Below are positions 17,502-27,110 of a DNA stretch of 64,000 nt, piece after piece. Numbering within the stretch: the first letter of the stretch is position 1; the number at the start of each line of letters is the position of its first letter. The notes under the pieces are model-generated. The model searched no databases, was not told where the DNA came from, and was given only the letters and a program-made list of their open reading frames with translations. Source of the stretch: Sinorhizobium garamanticum (GTDB lineage: Bacteria > Pseudomonadota > Alphaproteobacteria > Rhizobiales > Rhizobiaceae); NCBI RefSeq assembly GCF_029892065.1, contig NZ_CP120373.1, forward strand, positions 3,851,001-3,915,000, in the 5' to 3' direction. Made by a program: the position numbers and the translations under genes.

Positions 17502-17524
17502 ATTGAAGAAACAGAAATTTCAAT
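17502..17524 (-). promoter_or_regulatory. Dyad in the cysG upstream region
   Basis: ATTGAA (17502-17507) and TTCAAT (17519-17524) form an inverted repeat about 60-80 bases upstream of the cysG start, in an AT-rich stretch. The size and spacing suit a LysR-type regulator (CysB/Cbl-like) controlling sulfite reduction genes, but no regulator gene is adjacent. The 231-base gap between cysG and the divergent deaminase gene must hold both promoters. Confidence 0.3.
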
Positions 17525-17674
17525 GCTTTTCCGGCCACGTATTGTTTTGCTCGACAGTCAGCCATTTTGAGTAAATATCTCCGGTGACACGCGGGCGCCG
17601 CGGGCCGGCTTGGCCATTGCGCCGGCGGGCCGACCTCCGTTAAATGCCGCCGATATTCTTAGAGAGCACAGAAG

Positions 17675-18262
17675 ATGAAACAATCGGAACTGGCCGAACG
17701 TCTCTTGACGGTAATCGAAAAGGACATCCTTCCGCTGACCCAAAAGGGTGTTGCTGCCGGCAACAAGGTGTTCGGCGCGGCAATTCTGCGCAAGTCCGAT
17801 CTTTCGCTTGTGCTCGCGGAGACCAACAATGAGACGGAAAATCCGCTGTGGCACGGCGAGGTCCACACGCTCAAGCGCTTTTACGAGATGGCCGACAGGC
17901 CCGATACGCGAGAGCTGATCTTCCTCTCGACCCATGAGCCCTGCTCGATGTGCCTTTCTGCGATCACCTGGGCGGGGTTCGACAATTTCTACTACTTCTT
18001 CAGCCACGAGGATTCGCGCGACAGCTTCTCGATTCCTCATGACCTGAAGATCCTGAAGGAAGTCTTCCGGCTGGAACCGGGCGGCTATGTACAGGAAAAC
18101 GCCTTCTGGAAATCGGCCTCGACAGCGGCGCTGATGCGCGACGCCGACCAACAGACGAAGGAAAGGCTCGCCGCGCAGGACGCGCGTATCCGCGAGCGTT
18201 ATCGCCGCCTGTCTGCGGAATACCAGGCAGGCAAGGACCAGAACGCCATACCGCTGAACTGA
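17675..18262 (+). CDS. Nucleoside/nucleotide deaminase family protein
   Basis: A 195-residue zinc-dependent deaminase of the cytidine/deoxycytidylate family. The zinc and catalytic motif HGEVHTL is near residue 65 and the second motif PCSMCL near residue 93. The C-terminal 40 residues form a charged helix. The substrate is not clear; relatives include tRNA adenosine and guanine deaminases and uncharacterised members. The gene is followed after 3 bases by mazG, so the two may form a nucleotide-handling pair. Confidence 0.8.
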   Translation: MKQSELAERLLTVIEKDILPLTQKGVAAGNKVFGAAILRKSDLSLVLAETNNETENPLWHGEVHTLKRFYEMADRPDTRELIFLSTHEPCSMCLSAITWAGFDNFYYFFSHEDSRDSFSIPHDLKILKEVFRLEPGGYVQENAFWKSASTAALMRDADQQTKERLAAQDARIRERYRRLSAEYQAGKDQNAIPLN

Positions 18263-18265
18263 GCC

Positions 18266-19099
18266 ATGGAACCTTCTCGCGACATTCAACGCCTGCTCGA
18301 CATCATGGCGGCGCTCCGCCAGCCGGACACGGGCTGCCCCTGGGACATCGTCCAGACCTTCGAGACGATCAAACCCTACACGATCGAAGAGGCCTATGAG
18401 GTCGCCGACGCGATCGAGCGCCACGATATGGACGATCTCTGCGACGAACTCGGCGACCTTCTCCTCCAGGTGGTCTTTCACGCGCGCATGGCGGAAGAGG
18501 CTGGTGAATTCTCCTTCGGTGATGTCGTCGAGGCCGTGACCCGCAAGATGATCCGTCGCCATCCGCACGTCTTCGCCCGCTCCGACGCCGATACGCCCGA
18601 GGCGGTCAAGCTGCAATGGGATGAGATCAAGCGAGCGGAAAAGGCGGACCGGCGGCAGCGGCGGATGCGGCGAGGTCTGCCGCAGGATACGGATGCCAGC
18701 CACCTCGGTTCCGTGCAACGCAGCTTTCCAGCCCTGGTCGAAGCGCTCAAGCTGCAGGAACGCGCGGCAAAGGTCGGCTTCGACTGGTCGAAGCCCGAGC
18801 CTATACTCGACAAAATCGAGGAGGAGATTACCGAATTGCGGCAGGCTCTCAAGGATGGAGACCAACGAAAGGTGGCCGATGAACTCGGTGACCTGATCTT
18901 CGCCGTCGTCAATATCGGCCGCCATGTCGGCACCGATCCGGAAATGGCGCTCCGCGGCACCAATACCAAGTTCCGCCGCCGCTTCGGCCATATCGAACAG
19001 GAACTGGAAGCTGGCGGCGAGACGCTTGACGCCGCTTCTCTGGAGCGCATGGAAGAACTCTGGCAGGCAGCAAAGGCGATCGAGCGGCAACTGACGTAG
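18266..19099 (+). CDS. mazG: Nucleoside triphosphate pyrophosphohydrolase MazG
   Basis: A 277-residue MazG with two tandem MazG domains. The first has the EExxE-type metal site around EEAYEVADAI and the DELGDLLLQVVFHARM helix (near residue 60). The second repeats the pattern at ADELGDLIFAVVNIGRHV (near 205). The enzyme hydrolyses nucleoside triphosphates to monophosphate and pyrophosphate, which is thought to clean the pool or temper (p)ppGpp signalling. It lies just after the deaminase gene and is convergent with hflX, 24 bases apart. Confidence 0.94.
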   Translation: MEPSRDIQRLLDIMAALRQPDTGCPWDIVQTFETIKPYTIEEAYEVADAIERHDMDDLCDELGDLLLQVVFHARMAEEAGEFSFGDVVEAVTRKMIRRHPHVFARSDADTPEAVKLQWDEIKRAEKADRRQRRMRRGLPQDTDASHLGSVQRSFPALVEALKLQERAAKVGFDWSKPEPILDKIEEEITELRQALKDGDQRKVADELGDLIFAVVNIGRHVGTDPEMALRGTNTKFRRRFGHIEQELEAGGETLDAASLERMEELWQAAKAIERQLT

Positions 19100-19123
19100 C
19101 GGGATGCCGCAACGTCAGCCTCG

Positions 19124-20521
19124 CTACCAGTCCCCCTCGACGGGTTTCGGTCCGTGGCCGAGCCGCCGCTCAAGCTCTGCGGCCTCGCCCTCGGTCAGGC
19201 GCAGGTCGAGGCTGACCCTTCCGTCTTCAAGGTCCTCTCGGCCATCGACGATCGAGTGCTCATAGACCCAGGGCAACAGTTGCAGCTGGTCGACGCCGAG
19301 CACGACCGTGCACTCGGTCAAGACGCCGGAAAGTCGGCGGCCGATCTCGGCGAGGAGGTGATCGACGCCCTCGCCGGTCACCGCAGAAACGGCGACCGTA
19401 TTCGGCGTGCTTGCCGCCTTCTTAACGAGCGCCTCGCGCGTCTCCGGTTCGAGCTTGTCGATCTTGTTCCAGACCTCGACGATGCGCTCGGCGCCTTCCT
19501 TCTCGTCAATGCCGAGATCGGCAAGGATGCGCAACACGTCGCCCGCCTGTGCCTGGTTGTCGGGATCGGAAAGGTCGCGCACGTGCAGAATCAGGTCCGC
19601 TTCGAGCACTTCTTCAAGCGTCGCCCGGAATGCCGCGACAAGGTGGGTCGGCAGATCAGAGATGAAACCGACCGTGTCGGACAGAATGACCATGCGCCCA
19701 TGCGGCAACTTCAGGCGTCGAAGCGTCGGATCGAGCGTCGCGAAAAGCATGTCCTCGGCCAGCACACCCGCACCCGTCATCCGGTTGAAGAGCGTCGATT
19801 TGCCGGCGTTCGTATAACCGACCAGTGCCACGATCGGGTGCGGCACCTTCTTGCGTTTCGAGCGATGAAGCTGCCGGGTGCGCCGCACCTGCTCCAGTTC
19901 ACGCTCCAGGCGGACGATCTTCTCCTGCAGCAGGCGACGGTCGGCTTCGATCTGGGTTTCACCGGGACCGCCCATGAAGCCCGCGCCGCCGCGCTGGCGT
20001 TCAAGGTGGGTCCAGCTTCTGACCAGCCGGCCCTTCTGATAGTTGAGATGCGCGAGATCAACCTGAAGCGTGCCTTCCTTGGTGGAGGCGCGCCGCCCGA
20101 AGATTTCCAGAATGAGACCCGTGCGGTCGATGACCTTGGCGTTCCATTCCTTCTCGAGGTTGCGCTGCTGCACCGGCGTCAGCGGGTGATCGACGATCAC
20201 CAGCCCGGCATCCTTTTCGTTCAGGATATGGCCGATCTCCTCGATCTTGCCACTGCCGAGCAAGGTCCCCGGCTTCGGCTGGGCGACCGGAACGATCGTT
20301 CCGTGCACGACGTCGAGATCGATGGCAAGCGCAAGGCCTATTGCCTCTTCCAGACGACTTTCGTCGGAGCGCGTCACCGGCGCCGACAAAATCTCGGCCG
20401 ATGCCTTTCCCGTTTTCTTCAGAACCGGAACGACGACGACCGCGCGCATGTCATCGCGGAGCCGTTCCAGCTCCGGGATGATCGACGACGATTTTGAATC
20501 ACGCTTGGTAATGTTCCTCAC
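19124..20521 (-). CDS. hflX: Ribosome-associated GTPase HflX
   Basis: A 465-residue HflX GTPase. The N-terminal HflX domain precedes the glycine-rich GGPGETQIE motif (residues 184-192). The G domain has G1 GYTNAGKS at 235-242, G3 DTVGF near 282 and G4 NKID near 355. HflX binds and can split stalled 70S ribosomes. The longest frame starts at a GTG six bases past the hfq stop; an ATG at codon 25 is an alternative. The hfq-hflX order is widely conserved and implies co-transcription. Confidence 0.93.
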   Translation of the reverse strand: MRNITKRDSKSSSIIPELERLRDDMRAVVVVPVLKKTGKASAEILSAPVTRSDESRLEEAIGLALAIDLDVVHGTIVPVAQPKPGTLLGSGKIEEIGHILNEKDAGLVIVDHPLTPVQQRNLEKEWNAKVIDRTGLILEIFGRRASTKEGTLQVDLAHLNYQKGRLVRSWTHLERQRGGAGFMGGPGETQIEADRRLLQEKIVRLERELEQVRRTRQLHRSKRKKVPHPIVALVGYTNAGKSTLFNRMTGAGVLAEDMLFATLDPTLRRLKLPHGRMVILSDTVGFISDLPTHLVAAFRATLEEVLEADLILHVRDLSDPDNQAQAGDVLRILADLGIDEKEGAERIVEVWNKIDKLEPETREALVKKAASTPNTVAVSAVTGEGVDHLLAEIGRRLSGVLTECTVVLGVDQLQLLPWVYEHSIVDGREDLEDGRVSLDLRLTEGEAAELERRLGHGPKPVEGDW

Positions 20522-20527
20522 GTCCCG

Positions 20528-20770
20528 TCAGGATGCGGCTTCCTCGTTCTCGAACATCTGCAGCGGCTGACCCGGCATGATCGTCGAGATGGCGTGCTTG
20601 TAGACGAGCTGAGAATGGCCGTCGCGGCGCAGCAATACACAGAAATTGTCAAAAGATGTGACCACACCTGTCAATTTTACGCCGTTGATCAAGAAAATGG
20701 TCAATGAAATCTTTTGCTTGCGGACCGTGTTGAGAAAGAGATCCTGCAAGTTTTGAGAACGTTCCGCCAT
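20528..20770 (-). CDS. hfq: RNA chaperone Hfq
   Basis: An 80-residue Hfq. The Sm1 motif covers [22 protein letters not shown] and the Sm2 motif is YKHAISTI, the latter forming the U-rich-RNA pocket. The N-terminal QNLQDLFLN is typical. It has only a short C-terminal tail, as in other rhizobia. It promotes pairing of small RNAs with mRNAs and influences nitrogen fixation genes in rhizobia. The gene is upstream of hflX and downstream of the aminotransferase gene, with a 111-base gap that may hold its own promoter. Confidence 0.97.
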
Positions 20771-20881
20771 CGCGCCGCTTCTTTCTTATTTGCCGGCCTT
20801 TTTGGCGCCGGTGCATTTTTGTCAGATTCTGCGTTTCGAGGCGTCACAGTGTCCGTCCCCGACACCTCTCCAAGTTTGGTA

Positions 20882-21745
20882 TCAAATCAATGTCTTTTCC
20901 GCAATGTCGAAAAAGGCTTCGCGAATATTCTGTGCTATGCTTCCCGGATGACCATTGCCGATGGTCCTTCCGTCGATGGAAACGACGGGAAAGCAGACGC
21001 TCGTCGCGGCAGTAACGAAGACTTCGCGCGCAGCATACATCTCCTCCACCGAAAATGCCCTTTCCTCGATCTTCAGGCCAAGCGGCTTCGCCACGTTCAT
21101 CAGCGTCGTCCGCGTTATGCCGCGCAGGATGCCGTGCTCCGCCGGGCGGGTACGCAGCGTGCCGTTGCCATCAACGATCCAGACATTCGTTGCCGCCCCT
21201 TCTTTGACCATGCCATCGGTATCGACAAATATGGCCTCCTGAGCTCCGAGTTCCTTCGCCTTCTGGCGTGCGAGCACGTTCGGCAGAAGGCCGACCGACT
21301 TGATGTCGACCCGATCCCAACGATTTTCCGGCACCGTTATTGCCGCGATCCCCTCGGCATTCTTCTTCGCGATTACGGCGGCATCCGTCCGCTTGGCCGT
21401 GACGACGAGCGAAGGCGGTGTGCCTTTCGCCGGGAAGACATGGTCGCGGCGCGCCACACCGCGGGTCACCTGCAGGTAGAAAAGGCCGTTGCGCACCCGG
21501 TTCCTGCGCAATACTTCGCGAATGACGTGGATCAACGCCGCGCGGCTCATCGGCCAGCCGATCCGAAGTTCCCTCAGGGATCGGTCGAGGCGGTCCAAAT
21601 GCCGACTGAGGTCCACGATAAAGCCGTGCCGGACCTCGCAAACTTCGTAGACGCCGTCCGCAAACTGATAGCCACGATCTTCGATGTGAATGGCGGCCTC
21701 GGAATGCGGCACGTAAGCGCCGTTGACATAGGCAATTCTCGGCAT
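20882..21745 (-). CDS. D-amino acid aminotransferase (class IV PLP enzyme)
   Basis: A 287-residue fold-type IV PLP transaminase. Family marks are YVNGAYVPHSEAAIHIEDRG at the N terminus, the PLP lysine in DIKSVGLLPNVLARQ near residue 147 and the phosphate-binding EGAATNVWIV near 178. It most resembles D-alanine/D-amino-acid transaminases; branched-chain transaminase or aminodeoxychorismate lyase are less likely. The ATG at 21745 gives the family N terminus (MPRIAYVNG) and lies 13 bases after the trkA stop, so it is co-transcribed with trkA. Confidence 0.87.
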   Translation of the reverse strand: MPRIAYVNGAYVPHSEAAIHIEDRGYQFADGVYEVCEVRHGFIVDLSRHLDRLDRSLRELRIGWPMSRAALIHVIREVLRRNRVRNGLFYLQVTRGVARRDHVFPAKGTPPSLVVTAKRTDAAVIAKKNAEGIAAITVPENRWDRVDIKSVGLLPNVLARQKAKELGAQEAIFVDTDGMVKEGAATNVWIVDGNGTLRTRPAEHGILRGITRTTLMNVAKPLGLKIEERAFSVEEMYAAREVFVTAATSVCFPVVSIDGRTIGNGHPGSIAQNIREAFFDIAEKTLI

Positions 21746-21758
21746 TGGGGGCGAGACC

Positions 21759-23135
21759 TCAGAAATATTGGATGCTGACTCGGAAAAGCTGTTCGACATG
21801 GCGCACCGCGTCGGCGGCGGCAAAAAGGACGACGCGGTCCTTCGCCTTTATCCTCGTATTGCCGTCAGGCCGAATGAAAGCCTTGTCGCGATAGACCGCG
21901 CCAATGCGGATCCCCTCCGGCAATTCGAGCTCGCGCAGGGCCTTGCCGACCATCGGCGACGTCTCGAGCGCCTCCGCCTCGATCACCTCCGCCATGCCGC
22001 TCTGCACCGCATAGACGGATCGGATGCGGCCTTTTCTGACGTGCTGCAGCACGCGAGAGATGGTCACGGCTCGCGGGTTGATGTGCGCATCGACACCGGC
22101 CGTGCCGGCGAAATCCTGGTAGGCCGGCTCGTTGATCAGCACCAGGGTCGACTTCGCGCCCAGGCGCTTGGCCATCATGCTGCCGAGAATGTTGATCTGA
22201 TCGTTGTTCGTGAGCGCGACCACGAGATCGGCATCCTGAACGTCCGCCTGCATCAGGATCCGCTGGTCCATGGCCGAGCCGTGCAGGACAACGGTGTTGT
22301 TCAGCTTGTCGGCCAGCAGCACGGCCCGGTCGCGATCGTTCTCGATGAGCTTGACGCGCATGCGAGGCTGCTGCTCCTCGATCATGCGCGCGACGAAATA
22401 GCCGATATTGCCACCACCCATGATGATGATCCTCCGCGCCTCCTGCTCCTCATGTCCAAAGAGCCCCAGCGTGCGGCGGGTATGATCCCGATCGCAGACG
22501 ACATAAGCGAGATCGCCCGTCAGCAATTGATCGGAAGAGTGCGGCACGATCAGTTTCCCGTTCCGGAAGATGCCCGTAACGGTCGCCAGAAGATCCGGAA
22601 AAAGCTCGCTCAACTGCTGTAGCGGCGTGTCCACAACGGGGCAGTCTTCCATGCACTCGATCGCGATCATGGCAATGCGATCCTCGGCGAAACGGACCAC
22701 GTCGGTCGCGCCCGGGAAGGAAATACGCCGAAGAACAAGACGGCCTACTTCGATTTCCGGCGAAATCGTCACGTCGATCGGGACATTCTCTCGCGAAAAG
22801 AGGTCCGAATATTCCGGTGCGAGATAGTTCTGTGCGCGAATGCGGGCGACCTTCGTCGGCACGTTGAAGATTGCATGCGCCACTTCGCAGGCCACAATAT
22901 TGACCTCGTCGTACAGCGTGACGGCGATGATCATGTCAGCCTGGTCGGCACCGGCTCTCGCCAACACATCCGGATGCGCGCCGTGGCCGACATAGCCGCG
23001 CACATCCAGGGTTTCGGTGATATGGGCGATCAGCGCGGCGGACGTATCGATCACCGAGACGTCGTTATCTTCCTGTGACAGGCGCTCGGCAATCCCGTAG
23101 CCGACCTGTCCAGCGCCGCATATGACCACTTTCAT
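21759..23135 (-). CDS. trkA: Trk system potassium transporter regulatory protein TrkA
   Basis: A 458-residue cytoplasmic regulator of K+ uptake with two RCK modules. Each has an NAD-binding Rossmann motif, ICGAGQVGYGIAERL at the start and IMGGGNIGYFVARM near residue 236, followed by a TrkA_C domain. It binds nucleotides and gates TrkH/TrkG. No trkH gene is adjacent. The ATG at 23135 gives the family start MKVVICGAGQVG. It is downstream of the ntr genes, as in other rhizobia, separated by a repeat element. Confidence 0.95.
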   Translation of the reverse strand: MKVVICGAGQVGYGIAERLSQEDNDVSVIDTSAALIAHITETLDVRGYVGHGAHPDVLARAGADQADMIIAVTLYDEVNIVACEVAHAIFNVPTKVARIRAQNYLAPEYSDLFSRENVPIDVTISPEIEVGRLVLRRISFPGATDVVRFAEDRIAMIAIECMEDCPVVDTPLQQLSELFPDLLATVTGIFRNGKLIVPHSSDQLLTGDLAYVVCDRDHTRRTLGLFGHEEQEARRIIIMGGGNIGYFVARMIEEQQPRMRVKLIENDRDRAVLLADKLNNTVVLHGSAMDQRILMQADVQDADLVVALTNNDQINILGSMMAKRLGAKSTLVLINEPAYQDFAGTAGVDAHINPRAVTISRVLQHVRKGRIRSVYAVQSGMAEVIEAEALETSPMVGKALRELELPEGIRIGAVYRDKAFIRPDGNTRIKAKDRVVLFAAADAVRHVEQLFRVSIQYF

Positions 23136-23197
23136 CGCCGTTCCTTCATCCCAAAAGCTACAGCGGACGCTGCATGATTCCTTAAATCGGAATCGAA

Positions 23198-23272
23198 TTA
23201 AGGACAAAATATGCAGCAATTCAAAGTGCTACAGTGTCCTTTGCGCGTCCAATTGGACGCGCTGCGCTGTAG
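23198..23272 (+). repeat. Intergenic hairpin repeat, copy A
   Basis: First of four copies of one repeat in this window. Shared core: TTAAGGA-AAA-ATGCAGCAATTCAAAGTGCTACAG..., with the leader identical or nearly so in copies A, B and D. The right half is a hairpin: outer CTACAG (23229-23234)/CTGTAG (23267-23272) and inner GCGCGTCC/GGACGCGC around AATT, a 20-base palindrome at 23243-23262. It fills the gap between trkA and ntrX. It resembles the short mosaic elements (RIME class) of rhizobia, as I recall them. Confidence 0.8.
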
Positions 23273-23299
23273 CGACAAAACCGCCGCGAGGCGCCCCGG

Positions 23300-24664
23300 T
23301 CAGACGCCCAGCGACTTCAGCTTGCGGTGAAGCGCGGAACGCTCCATTCCGACGAACTCCGCGGTGCGCGAGATGTTTCCGCCGAATCGGTTGATCTGGG
23401 CGATCAGATAATCGCGCTCGAACATTTCACGAGCCTCACGCAACGGCAAGGTCATGATGTGCTGGTCACCCTGTGCGGAAATCTTGGGCAGCGTGTCGCC
23501 AACCTCGGTCGGCAGCATGTCGGCGGTGATCGGCGTATCCGGTCCATCGCTGCGGGCGAGGATCATCAGACGTTCGATATTGTTGCGCAACTGGCGGATA
23601 TTGCCCGGCCAGTCATGCGCCTGCAGGACGGCGAGTGCGTCCTCGCCGATCTTGCGCGGGCGGATGCCGGCCTGTTCGCTCACCTGGCGCATAAACATAT
23701 CCACAAGGAAGGGAATGTCCTCGCGCCGTTCGGCCAGAGCCGGGACACGCACCGGAATCACAGCGAGACGGTGGAACAGGTCCTCGCGGAACAGGCCCTC
23801 GGAAATCATGTTCTCGAGATTGTAGGCGGTCGACGAGATGATGCGCACATCCACCTTGACGCGTTTGGAACCACCGACACGCTCGAACTGCTGGTCAACC
23901 AGCACGCGCAGGATCTTGTTTTGCGTTTCCCGCGGCATTTCGCCGATTTCATCGAGATAGAGGATGCCGCCATGGGCCTCTTCGAGCGCGCCCGTGCGGC
24001 GCGGCTGGCCGGGCGTACCCTCTGTGCCGAAAAGCGCGACTTCCATGCGATCCGGGGTGATCGCTGCGGCGTTGAGCGCGACAAACGGGCCGGAAGCACG
24101 CGTGGATTTGCGGTGGATCATGCGGGCGACGAGTTCCTTGCCGGAACCCGAAGGCCCCTGGATCATGATCCGGCTGTTGGTCGGCGCCACCTTTTCGATC
24201 GTCTGCCGCAACTGCGAAACGGCGACAGACGTTCCGATGAGTTCCACCGGGTCGCCGGACTTCTTCTTCAACTCCGAGACTTCGCGCTTCAGTTTGGAAT
24301 TCTCCAGCGCCCGCTCGGCTATGAGAATCAGCCGGTCCGCCTTGAACGGCTTCTCGATGAAGTCGTAAGCGCCGCGCTTGATGGCGGAAACGGCCGTCTC
24401 GATGTTGCCGTGACCGGAAATCATCACCACCGGCAGATCGGGATGGCGGTTCTTGATTTCGTCAAGCAGCGCCAGTCCGTCGAGGCGGCTGCCCTGCATC
24501 CAGATATCCAGGAAAACCAATCGCGGTACACGATCATTGATCGCCGCAAGCGCACTGTCGCTGTCGAAAGCCGTCCGGGTCTCGTGACCTTCGTCCGACA
24601 GGATTCCCGAGACGATCTCCCGGATATCCTCTTCATCGTCCACAACCAGAATATCAGCCGCCAT
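23300..24664 (-). CDS. ntrX: Nitrogen response regulator NtrX
   Basis: A 454-residue response regulator paired with NtrY. The receiver domain has the phospho-acceptor Asp53, followed by a sigma-54-type AAA+ domain with Walker A GPSGSGKE (170-177), and a C-terminal Fis-type HTH (ISRTAEFVGMERSALHRKLK). The position where NtrC-type proteins carry GAFTGA (about 213-222) reads GTEGTPGQPRR, so the sigma-54 contact loop is missing. This is known for alphaproteobacterial NtrX and suggests it acts on sigma-70 promoters. It overlaps the end of ntrY by 11 bases. Confidence 0.95.
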   Translation of the reverse strand: MAADILVVDDEEDIREIVSGILSDEGHETRTAFDSDSALAAINDRVPRLVFLDIWMQGSRLDGLALLDEIKNRHPDLPVVMISGHGNIETAVSAIKRGAYDFIEKPFKADRLILIAERALENSKLKREVSELKKKSGDPVELIGTSVAVSQLRQTIEKVAPTNSRIMIQGPSGSGKELVARMIHRKSTRASGPFVALNAAAITPDRMEVALFGTEGTPGQPRRTGALEEAHGGILYLDEIGEMPRETQNKILRVLVDQQFERVGGSKRVKVDVRIISSTAYNLENMISEGLFREDLFHRLAVIPVRVPALAERREDIPFLVDMFMRQVSEQAGIRPRKIGEDALAVLQAHDWPGNIRQLRNNIERLMILARSDGPDTPITADMLPTEVGDTLPKISAQGDQHIMTLPLREAREMFERDYLIAQINRFGGNISRTAEFVGMERSALHRKLKSLGV

Positions 24665-26927
24665 TGGTATTACCCTTGTCCTTTACAGTACCTTCGCCCC
24701 CGGCTTCCCCGGCAGGCGGCAGGATCACGCGGATCATTGCCCCGACGCCGCCGTCGAAATCGACCGGTGCGTCGTGCAGTTCCAATTGTCCGCCATGGTC
24801 CTCGATGATTTTCTTGACGATTGCGAGACCGAGACCGGTGCCCTTTTCGCGCATCGTCATGTAGGGCTCCAGAATTCTGTGCCGGTTCTCGGTCGGCAGC
24901 CCCTTGCCGTTATCGATGACGTCGACAACGAATCGGCCGGAAGCGCCTTCGCGACGGGAGCGGACGACGATGGTCGGCGCTCCCCGCGAGGTTCCGGCGG
25001 GGACGGCATCGATCGCCTCCACTGCGTTCTTGACGATGTTGCCGAAGGCCTGGCCGAGCATGCGGCCGTCGAACTGGCCTTCGAGCGGCTCGTCCCCGAA
25101 ATCGCGAACGAAGGTGATGTGACTGTTGCCCATCTCACGCAGGAAAACGGCATCCTTGAGGATCGATCGCAAATCGGATTTTTCTTTTGTCGGCTTCGGC
25201 ATCCGTGCAAAGGCCGAAAATTCGTCGACCATCCGGCCGATGTCCTCCACCTGGCGCACGATGGTATCGGTGCACTGGTCGAAGACAGCCCGGTCCTGCT
25301 GGTCGATCTGCTTGCCATAGCGGCGCCTCAAGCGCTCGGCCGAAAGCTGGATCGGTGTCAGCGGATTCTTGATCTCGTGCGCGATGCGGCGAGCCACGTC
25401 GGCCCATGCGGTCGACCGCTGCGCAATCACCAGATCGGTGATGTCATCGATGGTGATGACGTAGGAGCCATGCGACTCATCGCCTTCCTCCCTCGTCACC
25501 TGGACGTTCAGCGTGCGCTCGGTTCCACCACGCATGATATTGATCTGCTTGCGATAATCGTTGCGATAGCGGCTTTCAGCCTCGATCAGCACGGCATCGA
25601 TCTCCGGCGCAACTTCGCTGAGGCTTGTGCCCAGCAGTCCCGGCGCGGACTTCCGCAGAAACTCTTCCGACGAAGGATTGGCAATCGTGATGCGACGGTC
25701 CTTGCCGACGCCGATAACCGCCGTGGTGACGCCGGAAAGCACCGCCTCGATAAAGCGGCGGCGCTGATCCACTTCGTCCTTCGCAACCAGGATCTGCTGC
25801 TGTTGCGTGCGGATCTCGCTGACCATCTTGTTGAACGTGCGAGACAGGTTGCCCACGTCGCCGTCGACGGCGCGCACCGGGACGACCACATCGAGATTGC
25901 CGGAGGCAACGCTGTCCGCGGCGCCGATCAGTTGCCGGATCGGCCGCACGATACGATCGGCAACGGCGATCGCAGTCCAGATCGCCGCCAGCAGGACGAT
26001 GAGGGCAAAGCCGATATAGAGGACCCCGAAGGCGATCTGAAGCGACGTGCGCCCGGCCTCAAGGGCCTTGTATTCGGCCGTATTCTCCTCCATCAGCCGC
26101 ATCGAACGCATCACTTCGGGATCGACGTTGCGGACCGTGTAGAGGTACGTTCCGGGTATATTGTCGAGCGGAATGACGGCGCCGACTAGATTGGTCACAC
26201 CGGGAGGAATAAGCGTCGGCTGGCCGGAAACGGTGCTTTTGAGCGCGTCGGCGGGGATAGCCGGCAGCGGCTTTTCGGTCGAGATATTCGCCTGAAGGAT
26301 GGCGCTGCCGTCGGCGCGCACCAGGAAAGCGCCAAGCATGCCGCGCCCCCTCGCCTGCCGCGTCATCAATTCGGTGAAGCCCGTGCGATCAAGGCTGTAG
26401 AGTTGCCGGTTGCGCTCGAGGTCGTTGGCCATCGACACTGTCTGGCCTTGCAGATAGCTGGCATTCTCGAGCACGTAGGCCTGCGCAACGTTCAGCGACG
26501 AGCGGACGATCGCCTGCGTTCGCAGCGAGAACCAGCGATCGAGCCCGACATCGAGCGTGATGCTGGCAAAGATTGCGACCAGAATCGCCGGCGTTATCGC
26601 AACGATCGAAAACAGCGCGACGATGCGCACATGCAGCCGGGCTGCAGCTCTTCCCTTGCTGCGTGCCCTCAGCAGTCTGAGGATCTCGCGTACGATCAGG
26701 TAGATCAGGCCGACAACGAAGACGCCGTTGATGCCTGCGCAGGCGATAACGATGTTACGTTCCGGCCGGATGGGGGTGAGGCCGAGGAGAATGAGCAGCG
26801 ACACGGTGGCACAGATCAGCGCGCCGGTGGCGAGCATCAATCCGGGCAGGGCGAAGGACGCCCGCCGATCCTGGACAGCTGCGACCCTGTCCTCTGTGCC
26901 CAATGGCAGGGCCATTCCGTCCACCAT
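24654..26927 (-). CDS. ntrY: Nitrogen sensor histidine kinase NtrY
   Basis: A 757-residue membrane histidine kinase. Hydrophobic segments near residues 28-52, 58-80 and 105-125 are followed by a periplasmic loop, another segment near 300-325, a HAMP domain, a PAS domain (about 395-500), HisKA with the phospho-His517 ([13 protein letters not shown]), and HATPase_c. It senses an as yet unclear signal, linked to nitrogen and redox, and phosphorylates NtrX. I chose the ATG at 26927; a TTG 42 bases upstream is in frame but less likely. Confidence 0.94.
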   Translation of the reverse strand: MVDGMALPLGTEDRVAAVQDRRASFALPGLMLATGALICATVSLLILLGLTPIRPERNIVIACAGINGVFVVGLIYLIVREILRLLRARSKGRAAARLHVRIVALFSIVAITPAILVAIFASITLDVGLDRWFSLRTQAIVRSSLNVAQAYVLENASYLQGQTVSMANDLERNRQLYSLDRTGFTELMTRQARGRGMLGAFLVRADGSAILQANISTEKPLPAIPADALKSTVSGQPTLIPPGVTNLVGAVIPLDNIPGTYLYTVRNVDPEVMRSMRLMEENTAEYKALEAGRTSLQIAFGVLYIGFALIVLLAAIWTAIAVADRIVRPIRQLIGAADSVASGNLDVVVPVRAVDGDVGNLSRTFNKMVSEIRTQQQQILVAKDEVDQRRRFIEAVLSGVTTAVIGVGKDRRITIANPSSEEFLRKSAPGLLGTSLSEVAPEIDAVLIEAESRYRNDYRKQINIMRGGTERTLNVQVTREEGDESHGSYVITIDDITDLVIAQRSTAWADVARRIAHEIKNPLTPIQLSAERLRRRYGKQIDQQDRAVFDQCTDTIVRQVEDIGRMVDEFSAFARMPKPTKEKSDLRSILKDAVFLREMGNSHITFVRDFGDEPLEGQFDGRMLGQAFGNIVKNAVEAIDAVPAGTSRGAPTIVVRSRREGASGRFVVDVIDNGKGLPTENRHRILEPYMTMREKGTGLGLAIVKKIIEDHGGQLELHDAPVDFDGGVGAMIRVILPPAGEAGGEGTVKDKGNTNGG

Positions 26928-27110
26928 GTAAAACGCTTCCCCCAAACCGGCGCCCGACGGCGCCGGCAAACGCGAACTTTAGCAGGTCAAAGAAACTGAC
27001 CGTAACGCCCAACCCCAAACAACATCGGCGTCCCTCGACCGGTGGTCGCCGGCAATGACGACGCAACGAATCGACGCTATCGGACGTTCAAGCAACGCAT
27101 TGTGGCGAAA

